A DNA stretch of 6,424 nt from CBW1002 sp046081905 (GTDB lineage Bacteria; Cyanobacteriota; Cyanobacteriia; PCC-6307; Cyanobiaceae), in NCBI GenBank assembly GCA_046081905.1, contig JBJTWS010000151.1:1-6424 (forward strand), written 5' to 3'. Position 1 is the first letter of the stretch. Each line of letters starts with the position of its first letter. The translations under genes were made by a program, and so were the position numbers. Below the pieces are notes generated by a model, which ran no database searches, was not told the origin of the DNA, and saw only the letters and a program-made list of their open reading frames with translations. Shown piece after piece: positions 1-6,221 of the stretch.

Positions 1-94
1 GGCCGTGGCGTGCCAGCTCGGGGATCAGTTCCCCGGCGCTGCTGCCATCGAGTAGCGAGGCCAGCTCAGCTGCGGCAGAGTGTCTCGTGGGCAT
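1..94 (-). CDS. Probable IS256-like (Mutator-type) transposase, N-terminal fragment cut by the window edge
   Basis: An open frame starts at an ATG on the minus strand (base 94) and runs 31 codons off the left edge without a stop. The peptide has a short Ala/Leu/Ser-rich start followed by a GELIPELARHG stretch. This resembles the beginning of IS256/Mutator-type transposases, where a helix of this kind precedes the 'LQxLIExE' region, but the diagnostic part lies outside the window. No clear ribosome binding site precedes the ATG. The gene points away from the sugar cluster and sits beside two strong hairpins and an IS5-type remnant, so a mobile-element origin fits the context. The family call rests on a short, weakly conserved segment; it could also be an unrelated small protein. 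Confidence 0.42.
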   Translation of the reverse strand, partial: MPTRHSAAAELASLLDGSSAGELIPELARHG

Positions 95-146
95 GGTTCG
101 TCTGGTTGAGGTGGTTCTCAAACCAGGGAAACGGGCCTGCCCACCC

Positions 147-196
147 GGGGTCCCCACGAATCCAGCGCCGTGGGCGCTGAATTCGTGGGGTGCCCC
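147..196. repeat. Long GC-rich hairpin (18-bp stem)
   Basis: Bases 152-169 pair with 173-190 around a 3-base GTG loop. All 18 positions pair, one of them (162 with 180-side base) as a G-T type wobble. After a short bulge, GGGG at 147-150 can pair with CCCC at 193-196. No T-run follows on either strand, so it does not look like a classical intrinsic terminator. It lies between the two transposase fragments and may be an IS end structure or a REP-like palindrome; its role is not known. Confidence 0.7.
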
Positions 197-242
197 GCCC
201 CTTGCAACGTCAGCCGTGGAGCCGATCGCCTGAGGTGAGGGG

Positions 243-267
243 CCCACCCCGGCTACGCCGGGGTGGG
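243..267. repeat. Perfect 11-bp GC-rich hairpin
   Basis: CCCACCCCGGC at 243-253 is exactly complementary to GCCGGGGTGGG at 257-267, with a TAC loop. There is no T-tract on either side, so termination is not supported. It lies about 50 bp from the hairpin at 147-196 and about 35 bp upstream of the IS5 transposase remnant. The pair of closely spaced hairpins resembles REP-like elements or the boundary of inserted elements, but only the structure itself is directly visible. Confidence 0.7.
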
Positions 268-299
268 GGTGCCGGGGGAATTACACCACTGCTGGGGAC

Positions 300-452
300 G
301 CCAGCGAACATCCCTTTCGGGTCATGAAACAGCAGTGGGGCTTTCAGAAGACCCGGCTGCGTCGAATCGCCATGAATCACTGCAAGATGAAGGTGATGGC
401 AGCGTTGATCAATCTGTATCTGGCCCGTCGCCAACTGATGGCGACGGGATAA
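300..452 (+). pseudogene. IS5-family transposase, C-terminal remnant
   Basis: The plus-strand frame ending at the TAA at 450-452 reads ASEHPFRVMKQQWGFQ, then KTRLRRIAMNHCKM, then ALINLYLARRQLMATG. This is the C-terminus of an IS5-family DDE transposase: the 'VEHPFRVIKRQFGF' block with the catalytic Glu (306-308) and the Lys seven residues later (327-329), followed by 'KxRxRGLxKN' and the 'LFALxNLxxxRRxL' tail. The similarity begins just before the Glu; the Arg normally four residues upstream is missing and the preceding residues are low-complexity GC-rich DNA. The N-terminal three quarters, including the two catalytic Asp residues, is therefore absent and the copy is dead. The frame has no start codon of its own. 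An overlapping longer frame in this stretch is spurious. The breakpoint position near 300 is approximate. Confidence 0.82.
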
Positions 453-791
453 TCAGGGGGATGGTGCGCGTCTTGAAGATGATCAGACAGCAAAAGGTTC
501 CTGGAGAGCTTCCAATTGCATTGATTGGGGACAATCCCATCCTGATGTGCTCCAATCTGGGTTCACCCAGACCATTGGGCAGTGAGGCCCGCGTTAGAGG
601 GCATTGCCCAGAGTTTCCCTAAGCAACTTGTCGGCGAAATCTGGCAGCCTCACGCACATTTTATGACCAATAACTGCTCAGATCCGTTGCAGCACAGTGT
701 CGCTTTGCACTTTCTCAGGAATCCCAATCCAAACGATGAGGTGCAGGCGCGACCGTGATTGATGGGAGCCGGCTTATGCACCAATCTAACA
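453..791. other. Non-coding region between the IS5 remnant and the glycosyltransferase gene
   Basis: I see no convincing gene here. The first part, up to about 620, is probably the 3' tail of the IS5-type element. It holds a small palindrome at 556-571 (TCTGGG stem, TTCA loop) and a second imperfect pairing of TTGGGCA near 575 with TGCCCA near 605. The part from about 620 to 791 is the downstream region of the minus-strand operon. An 8-bp palindrome AGCCGGCT is at 767-774, but no hairpin followed by a T-run is visible on the minus strand, so the operon terminator is not identified. Confidence 0.5.
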
Positions 792-1946
792 TTAAATTGC
801 TTCTAATTGCTTGTCTAAATAATTCATTAGAAGAGTGGTGTTAACATATTGACTCTTTCCGTCGATCAACCAAAGGGGCGAGGTCTTGTTCGCTGGATCA
901 AATGTTGGCAGCTCTATATAGTCCTGAAGCGTGCAATCGCAAACGTGAAACTGTGCTGGATTAAATCCGTAGCCGAGTGAAATGACGAGCGGGGAGGAAG
1001 AAGACAGCAATGTATTAAGCAGACCAGACCCCCATCCACCAGCAATAACTCTCGCGGATGCAAGAATTCTTATCTTGCCAAGAAGATCATGTTCTTCCAT
1101 CGCGACCATCTCAAAATGTCGAGAAATAAACACGTCGGCGACCTCATCCTCGTTGACGATTGAGCGCGAAAGGACTACTGATTGATAATATTTGTGCTGC
1201 CTTGAAACATACAGCAGCTTGGGTTTGCTTGGGTCCATGCCATATCCTTGAAGTGTCGTTGGTGGCTGAAGTTCGGTCTCAAGTAATGCTCTGACCACAG
1301 GATGATAGCCAAGTTGCCCTCCAAAGTTAAGAAAGGGAGGAATCCACGCTCTCTCGAATAAGGTTAGAGTTTTATCCTCGAAAAACCGTATTCTCGAACT
1401 TAACTCACCTAGTAGCTGGCCAATAGCTTCAACGATAAAAGCTGGAGTTATTCTGGAAATATAAATGGGGGCATCAGGGACTATGCCGCGTTGAAGACAG
1501 TATTTTAAGAACAAGATTCGGGGCACAAACTCAACTACAAAGTGTCCCCATTCAATCGGGCTCCAGCCAGCAACAAGGATGCATTCTTCCCGTATTAATG
1601 ATTGATGTGCTTTATCGGGGCTCAAGTAATGCTGGTCTTGAAGGCATTTATTTATGTGAATATCTCTTGCATATGTTAGATTGATTCTAGAATTCTCAAG
1701 TGGCCGCCTAGAATGGTCACAGCATATATTACTTCTTTCGTCAGCCCACAAAAAGATGTTAGAGCATCGAAAGATCTCAAGATGCGGGTATTCTAGGTCC
1801 GAGGAAGATTGAAAAAAGTGTTCGCGGATGCATGAACCACCAATTGATTCTTGAAGAAACGGCGTCAGACAAGTAAGCTTACTGCATCTTCCAAGGACCG
1901 GAATTGGGTCGACAAATGTCTGGTGGTTCCTGGTGGCGAATTTCAT
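792..1946 (-). CDS. GT61 (DUF563) family glycosyltransferase
   Basis: Predicted glycosyltransferase of 384 residues, likely cytoplasmic and acting on a surface polysaccharide; donor and acceptor cannot be read from the sequence. The first 130 residues are poorly conserved. The GT61 signature then follows in order: WGHFVVEFVPR near 133-143 (the family's 'HxxxDxxPR' region), KLLYVSR near 243-249, SIVNEDEVADVF near 262-273, and the C-terminal GGWGSGLLN block near 303-311 (family 'GxHGAGLxN', with Trp in place of the usual His). I chose the ATG at 1946. A longer reading from the ATG at 2048 adds 34 residues, but these overlay, out of frame, what looks like the C-terminus of the upstream epimerase. 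From 1946 the gene starts 8 nt after that gene's restored stop. No strong Shine-Dalgarno is visible. The DNA is clearly more AT-rich than rfbG (sample at 1681-1740: 24 G+C of 60, against 38 of 60 at 4801-4860), suggesting separate acquisition. Confidence 0.85.
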   Translation of the reverse strand: MKFATRNHQTFVDPIPVLGRCSKLTCLTPFLQESIGGSCIREHFFQSSSDLEYPHLEIFRCSNIFLWADERSNICCDHSRRPLENSRINLTYARDIHINKCLQDQHYLSPDKAHQSLIREECILVAGWSPIEWGHFVVEFVPRILFLKYCLQRGIVPDAPIYISRITPAFIVEAIGQLLGELSSRIRFFEDKTLTLFERAWIPPFLNFGGQLGYHPVVRALLETELQPPTTLQGYGMDPSKPKLLYVSRQHKYYQSVVLSRSIVNEDEVADVFISRHFEMVAMEEHDLLGKIRILASARVIAGGWGSGLLNTLLSSSSPLVISLGYGFNPAQFHVCDCTLQDYIELPTFDPANKTSPLWLIDGKSQYVNTTLLMNYLDKQLEAI

Positions 1947-1954
1947 TTGGATAA

Positions 1955-2834
1955 TCAGCAAGATGGAGAAAATGTGCCGATGCGGTTGGCTGTATATACT
2001 TTTCCAACGATTCTCTTCAGCTCGTAGGGCGCAATGGTAATTCTCCATTCAAAATCTTTCCCTGTGCACTAAGACGCTTCCACTCCGCTAGCGCAAACTC
2101 ATATAGAGACTGACCATTGCCTGTTCCAATATTCTCAACTAGAGGCCAAGACGAAAAATGCTTATCCATTAGGCATGCACCAAGTAGGTGATTAACAACG
2201 TCTTCGACAGGGACAAAATCGCGAGCTTGCTGTCCCAGAGTCACGCGAAAGTCGCTGCCCGATCTAGCGGCAGCTTTAAGTGAAGGCCAAAAGTTGCAGG
2301 GGGGCTGATGTGGACCGTAGGTATTAAATATCGTTCCATAGTAAAACTCTATTAAATCATCCATAGCATAAGCATTGAGCAACAAGCAGGAAGGTGCTTT
2401 GGTTGGAGTATAAGTGCCGACAGGCAATAACTGTGCACTTGATGGTATCTTGAAATATTCGTTTGAAGTCAAGCCGTGCTCTAGGCGGCTCCCTGCTGCT
2501 ACGAATCGCTTAAACCCAGCTGATTTAGCGCATGATAATAATTCTGTGGACGCTAAGATATTTGCCTTGACCTTGACCAGGGAATCCCAGCTTGCTTGCT
2601 TTGGGCTAACAGCCGCAAAAGCAACATGAAGAATGTCTGTACAGCCCTCCATGTCTGCGGGCGTAATGCTATGCAGGTCGGCAATATGCAGTCTGGATAT
2701 TGGAGGATGTCTGTGCATTGAAGATGCTGCACGCCTGATTCTGACGTTGGCTACAATCTGATATTTCTGCGTGCACATGCGTCCGATAAGTTCATTACAG
2801 TGAATCCACTGGCTCCGGTCACATATGGAGACAT
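1955..2834 (-). pseudogene. NAD(P)-dependent sugar epimerase/4-reductase (extended SDR), disrupted by two apparent single-base frameshifts
   Basis: Read through two frame changes, this encodes about 293 residues, a normal length for an extended SDR. It begins MSPYVTGASGF at the ATG at 2834, 4 nt after the rfbH stop. Near 2798 the frame breaks in the cofactor loop: adding one G restores GASGFTG followed by NELIGRMCTQKY, and the frame then runs on to about 2027. It contains AGSRLEHG (Ser near 116), the catalytic YTPTK (Tyr near 142, Lys near 146), FNTYGPHQ and ARDFVPVEDV. Near 2027 a second missing base in a C-run ends the frame at TGA 2017-2019, whereas the next frame continues LPLRPYELKRIV to a TGA at 1955-1957. 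Placed after RfbH, it probably converts CDP-4-keto-3,6-dideoxyglucose to the final sugar, like paratose or abequose synthases; specificity is not readable. The conventional open frame is 2017-2778 (253 aa), which lacks the NAD loop. Either the gene is truly broken or the sequence has two base-calling errors. Confidence 0.8.
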
Positions 2835-2838
2835 GTTC

Positions 2839-4332
2839 TTAGGTTGCTTTAGAGACCGCATCATGTACCACTCTGATTACTCGATCCAGCATTGCGCCTG
2901 TAAGCCCTGGATAAGTGCCTAGAAAGAGAGTTGTATTCATGATGGAATCAGAGTCAGGTAGTTCTATCGCGATGCGTATGCTGGTTGGGCGCTCCTTCCT
3001 TAACTGAACAAACGCCGGTTGCCGGACCAGGTTGCCTCCGAACAGCATCCGGTTCCCAATTTCTTTGGAGTCCAGTTCTTGGGCTAGATCTGTCCGGCTA
3101 AAGGGTGCATTAGGCTTCACAGTAATCTTGAAGCCAAACCAGGAGCAATCCGTGCGGCAACCTGTGGAATCCCATTCGAAGCTGCCATCCGGATTCCACT
3201 GGGTAGCGTGGGTAGGCAAGGAAAACTCCAACACGTTTTCAAGTTCCGCCATGCCTTTGCGCAGAACATGCCAATTATGCTTTCGCGCTTCGATAAACTC
3301 TGGCATTCGCTTCAGTTGCACCCGGCCGATGGCAGCTTGGGGATCCAAAGGCTTGAGGTTAAAGCCCAAGTGGCTATAGGTGTATTTGTGGTCATAGCCC
3401 TCAGGCAGCTCACCCAACTGCCAGCCAAAGCGCTTGTTGCAAGTGTTGTCTACCCCGCTCGGACACCAACAATCCCTGCCCCAGTCGCGGAAGCTTTCAG
3501 CGATCACCTTCAGTTTCTGATCGCGCACGATGTTCACCGCACCGCCCTCACCCATAGTGAGGTGGTGGGGGGGGTAAAAGCTCTGGGTGCTCAGGTCGCC
3601 CCAGGTACCGGTCCAACGCACCACACGATCTGGCCCTTCATCCAGCCCCGGGCTGTTCTTTGAGAAGCCCAGGCTTTCGGCAAGATCTCGTGGCATCGAG
3701 TAGCTGCAGCCCAGAGCATCACAGTTGTCTTCTACCAGAAACAGGTCGTACTTTCGGCAGAAGGTCAGCGTGGCAGCCAGATCAAAGGGGTTGCCTAGAG
3801 CATGGGCCATCATCACGGCTTTGGTTTTGCCTGGGCTATAGGCCAGCTCCAGCTGCTCACAGCGGGCATTGCCAGTGATGGGGTTGGCATCGATAAATAC
3901 CGGCACCGCCCCTACCTGTACAATCGGTGCAACAGTGGTGGGGAAACCCGCTGCCACGGTGGTCACTTCATCACCGGATTTAATACGTTTTTTTTTCGGC
4001 AACTTGTGGCTGGTGAGCGCTGAGATCGCCACCAAATTGGCTGAACTTCCTGAATTCACCAACAGGCAGTGGCGCACCCCCAGGAATGCCGCCAATTCAT
4101 TTTGGAATGCTTCACCCTCACTGCCCAGGGTGAGCCAGAAATCTAAAGTGCTGCCCACGGCAGCAGCCACCTCATGATCCGTGAATACACGGCTAGCATA
4201 GGGGATCGGTGTGCCGGGCTTCCAGGGTCTGCGTTCGGGATCATCGCCTGGCCGGAAGGATGCATGGGCTTGGCGTGAGTACTCCCGCGTGAGCCGGAGG
4301 ATCTCCTCTTTCAGTGCTCGTAGATCGCTCAT
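2839..4332 (-). CDS. rfbH: CDP-4-keto-6-deoxy-D-glucose 3-dehydrase (E1, PLP and [2Fe-2S])
   Basis: This 497-residue enzyme of the aspartate-aminotransferase fold (DegT/DnrJ/EryC1 group) performs the C3 deoxygenation of CDP-4-keto-6-deoxyglucose, together with a flavin/iron-sulfur reductase partner (RfbI/AscD) that is not in this window. The N-terminal helix is typical (SDLRALKEEILRL). NSGSSAN (93-99) binds the PLP phosphate, and VEDNCDALG (200-208) contains the PLP-contacting Asp202. FYPPHHLTMGEGG (252-264) carries His257 where ordinary aminotransferases have the Schiff-base Lys; this replacement is the hallmark of the family. The iron-sulfur ligands appear as Cys204, Cys288, Cys290 and Cys298 (CWC then seven residues then C). 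The protein is about 60 residues longer than the Salmonella/Yersinia enzymes; about 26 of these sit between Cys204 and His257. It starts 3 nt after the rfbG stop with no clear Shine-Dalgarno, implying translational coupling. It contains an A9 and a C8 coding homopolymer. Confidence 0.95.
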   Translation of the reverse strand: MSDLRALKEEILRLTREYSRQAHASFRPGDDPERRPWKPGTPIPYASRVFTDHEVAAAVGSTLDFWLTLGSEGEAFQNELAAFLGVRHCLLVNSGSSANLVAISALTSHKLPKKKRIKSGDEVTTVAAGFPTTVAPIVQVGAVPVFIDANPITGNARCEQLELAYSPGKTKAVMMAHALGNPFDLAATLTFCRKYDLFLVEDNCDALGCSYSMPRDLAESLGFSKNSPGLDEGPDRVVRWTGTWGDLSTQSFYPPHHLTMGEGGAVNIVRDQKLKVIAESFRDWGRDCWCPSGVDNTCNKRFGWQLGELPEGYDHKYTYSHLGFNLKPLDPQAAIGRVQLKRMPEFIEARKHNWHVLRKGMAELENVLEFSLPTHATQWNPDGSFEWDSTGCRTDCSWFGFKITVKPNAPFSRTDLAQELDSKEIGNRMLFGGNLVRQPAFVQLRKERPTSIRIAIELPDSDSIMNTTLFLGTYPGLTGAMLDRVIRVVHDAVSKAT

Positions 4333-4335
4333 CAG

Positions 4336-5457
4336 CTAAGAGGGCGAAGGTTGGTGGGAGGCTGTGTAGGCTGCCAGGTCTGCTAGGCAACAGGCCTGAG
4401 CCTGTTCTGGTGCCTTGTGCAACGTGCGATACCAATCCACGGTGCGCTTTACGGTGGTGGCAAAGGGCCAGCGCGGCTGCCAGTCCAACTGGTGATGGGC
4501 TTTGTCCACCTGCAGATGCAGACGGCTGGCTTCATGCGGTGCCTCCGGATCATACAGATCGTGCCACTCGCCAGGCCAATGGGTGAGGGCTTCAGCGATC
4601 AGCTCACGCACGGGTCGGTTGGCCTCCAGCAGGGGGCCAAAGTTGAAAGCTGCGGCATAGCGATTGGCAGATTCATAGCCATGGCTGTCCGCCAGAGCTT
4701 CCGCCAGGCGCAAGTAGCCGCTCAGGGGTTCGAGCACGTGCTGCCAAGGTCGGGTGGCCTCTGGATTACGGACGGGGATCGGCTCTCCTGCTGCCAGGGC
4801 CCGCATGGCATCGGGCACGATTCGATCTTCCGCCCAGTCCCCACCGCCAATCACATTGCCAGCGCGAGCGGTGGCGATCGCCAGGTGGGGGCTCTGATGG
4901 CTGGCCGCCCCGCAGAAACTGTTACGCCAGCTTGCAATCGCCAGTTCGGCGGCCGCCTTGCTGGCGCTGTAGGGATCGTGGCCGCCAAGGCGATCGCTTT
5001 CCCGGTAGCCGAAATCCCAATCCTGGTTGGCGTACACCTTATCAGTGGTCACCATCACCACCGCGCAGGGGTGCTTCAGTGGCTTGAGCGCCTCCAGTAG
5101 ATTCAGGCTCCCCTGCACGTTGGTAGACCAGGTGCCCAAGGGATCGCGGTAGCTGCGCCGCACCAGCGGCTGAGCGGCCAGATGCAGTACCACCTCTGGC
5201 TGAGCGCTCTTGGCAATTGCTGCCAGCGCGTCGGCATCGCGGATGTCAACCAGGTGGTGGCGATGCAACCGTTTCTGCAGCTGTAGTTGGTCAAACAGAT
5301 GGGGACTGGAGTCTGGCTCCAGCCCCACGCCCGTTAGCTGAGTGCCCAGTTCGCTGAGCCATAACGCCAGCCAGCTGCCTTTAAACCCGGTGTGGCCCGT
5401 GAGCAGCACCCGCTTGCCAGTCCAAAAATCTAGGTTCACCACAGATTGTCGGCTCAT
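4336..5457 (-). CDS. rfbG: CDP-glucose 4,6-dehydratase
   Basis: Extended short-chain dehydrogenase that converts CDP-glucose to CDP-4-keto-6-deoxyglucose using bound NAD; second step of the CDP-3,6-dideoxyhexose pathway. The 373-residue protein has the cofactor loop TGHTGFKGSWL (20-30), the HLAAQPLVRRSY segment typical of this dehydratase (92-103), the catalytic TTDKVY (137-142, with Asp139 and Lys140 in the dehydratase positions) and YSASK (Tyr163, Lys167). RAGNVIGGGDWAEDRI and the ATRPWQHVLEPL block follow, both strongly diagnostic of CDP-glucose dehydratase. Length is close to the usual 355-370; the C-terminal 20 or so residues are a low-conservation tail. I chose the ATG at 5457, not the GTG at 5472: it shares ATGA with the rfbF stop and has GGAAGG seven bases upstream. 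The DNA is GC-rich and holds both HIP1 octamers. Confidence 0.95.
   Translation of the reverse strand: MSRQSVVNLDFWTGKRVLLTGHTGFKGSWLALWLSELGTQLTGVGLEPDSSPHLFDQLQLQKRLHRHHLVDIRDADALAAIAKSAQPEVVLHLAAQPLVRRSYRDPLGTWSTNVQGSLNLLEALKPLKHPCAVVMVTTDKVYANQDWDFGYRESDRLGGHDPYSASKAAAELAIASWRNSFCGAASHQSPHLAIATARAGNVIGGGDWAEDRIVPDAMRALAAGEPIPVRNPEATRPWQHVLEPLSGYLRLAEALADSHGYESANRYAAAFNFGPLLEANRPVRELIAEALTHWPGEWHDLYDPEAPHEASRLHLQVDKAHHQLDWQPRWPFATTVKRTVDWYRTLHKAPEQAQACCLADLAAYTASHQPSPS
4874..4881. repeat. HIP1 octamer GCGATCGC
   Basis: The sequence GGCGATCGCC at 4873-4882 contains the exact HIP1 palindrome in its common extended form. HIP1 is strongly over-represented in many cyanobacterial genomes. It lies inside rfbG and is a marker of host background, not a functional site for this gene. 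Confidence 0.65.
4990..4997. repeat. HIP1 octamer GCGATCGC
   Basis: Second exact HIP1 palindrome in rfbG, 116 bases from the first. Two copies within about 120 bp would be rare by chance and favour a cyanobacterial origin or long residence in one. None was seen in the AT-richer epimerase and glycosyltransferase genes. Confidence 0.65.
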
Positions 5458-6221
5458 GGCCACACCTTCCACGGGGCCTCACCACTGGCCCACAGTTCCT
5501 CAAGCTTCTGCCGGTCGCGCAGCGTATCCATTGGTTGCCAGAAGCCGCGATGGAAATAGGCCGTGAGCTGCCCGCTGCTAGCCAGGGTGTTGAGCGGCTG
5601 CTGCTCCCAGATGCACGCGTCGCCATCGATCAGTTCGATCACCGACGGCTCCAGCACGAAATAGCCGCCATTGATCCAGCCCCCGTCGCCATCAGGCTTT
5701 TCATCGAAGTTGTTCACCAGATTTCCCTCTATCCCCAGCGCTCCATAGCGACCAGGGGGCTGAACCGCGGTGAGTGTTGCGTTACGACCTTCTTGGTGGT
5801 GATACCTAACTAGTGCACTCACGTCTACGTCCGAAACTCCATCTCCGTACGTAAAGCAGAACGTTTCATCGAGGAATTCGCGGACCCGCGCCAATCTTCC
5901 ACCAGTCATCGACGAGTCGCCAGTGTCCACCAGCGTGACTTTCCACGGCTCGGCATGCCGCCTATGGATTTCCATGTGATTAAGATCCATGTGGAACGTT
6001 ACATCGCTGCTGTGCAGGAAATAGTTTGCGAAGTACTCTTTAATGACGTATCCTTTGTATCCACAGCAAACAATGAACTCGTTGATGTTGTGATGACTAT
6101 ATGTCTTGAGGATGTGCCACAGAATTGGTTTCCCCCCAATTTCGACCATCGGCTTCGGGCGTAGTTGTGTTTCTTCTGAGAGGCGTGTCCCAAGGCCGCC
6201 GGCGAGGATGACTGCTTTCAT
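5454..6221 (-). CDS. rfbF: Glucose-1-phosphate cytidylyltransferase
   Basis: Makes CDP-glucose and pyrophosphate from CTP and alpha-D-glucose-1-phosphate, the entry step to CDP-3,6-dideoxyhexoses. The 255-residue length matches the family (about 257). The N-terminus MKAVILAGGLGTRLSEET with RPKPMVEIGGKPILWHI holds the nucleotide-binding GG (8-9), Arg13 and Lys23. FTYGDGVSDVD (123-133) supplies the metal-binding aspartates, NFDEKP (171-176) the sugar-phosphate-contacting Lys, INGGYFV (183-189) the substrate-binding loop, and FWQPMDTLRD the C-terminal signature. I chose the ATG at 6221 because the family begins at MKAVILAGG. The frame is open to a TTG at 6299, but those 26 extra residues overlap the stop of the adjacent transposase and have no family support. 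No good Shine-Dalgarno precedes the ATG. The 4-nt overlap with rfbG indicates one transcript. Confidence 0.96.
   Translation of the reverse strand: MKAVILAGGLGTRLSEETQLRPKPMVEIGGKPILWHILKTYSHHNINEFIVCCGYKGYVIKEYFANYFLHSSDVTFHMDLNHMEIHRRHAEPWKVTLVDTGDSSMTGGRLARVREFLDETFCFTYGDGVSDVDVSALVRYHHQEGRNATLTAVQPPGRYGALGIEGNLVNNFDEKPDGDGGWINGGYFVLEPSVIELIDGDACIWEQQPLNTLASSGQLTAYFHRGFWQPMDTLRDRQKLEELWASGEAPWKVWP
5463..5470 (-). promoter_or_regulatory. Ribosome binding site of rfbG
   Basis: GGAAGGTG lies within the last codons of rfbF; its GGAAGG core is seven bases before the ATG at 5457. It is the only convincing Shine-Dalgarno-like sequence among the operon's starts, and it decides the choice of the ATG at 5457 over the upstream GTG at 5472, which lies upstream of it. 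Confidence 0.6.

Noticed and set aside
556..571. Palindrome TCTGGGTTCACCCAGA as the operon terminator
   Set aside because: The stem is short, no T-run follows on either strand, and it is over 200 bp past the last gene, inside the probable IS tail.
263..622. Plus-strand open frame of 119 codons
   Set aside because: It overlaps the IS5 transposase remnant in a different frame and is Ser/Pro/Gly-rich without motifs; the motif-bearing frame is the one ending at 452.
1278..1633. 13-bp direct repeat CTCAAGTAATGCT at 1278-1290 and 1621-1633
   Set aside because: The copies lie in different reading frames of the glycosyltransferase gene, only two are present, and the flanks are unrelated; probably chance.
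3208..3663. Plus-strand open frame of 151 codons antisense to rfbH
   Set aside because: Shadow of rfbH; no family motif and no ribosome binding site.
4417..5100. Plus-strand open frame of 227 codons antisense to rfbG
   Set aside because: It mirrors the GC-rich coding strand of a clearly recognised gene, has no recognisable domain, and the opposite strand is fully explained by rfbG.
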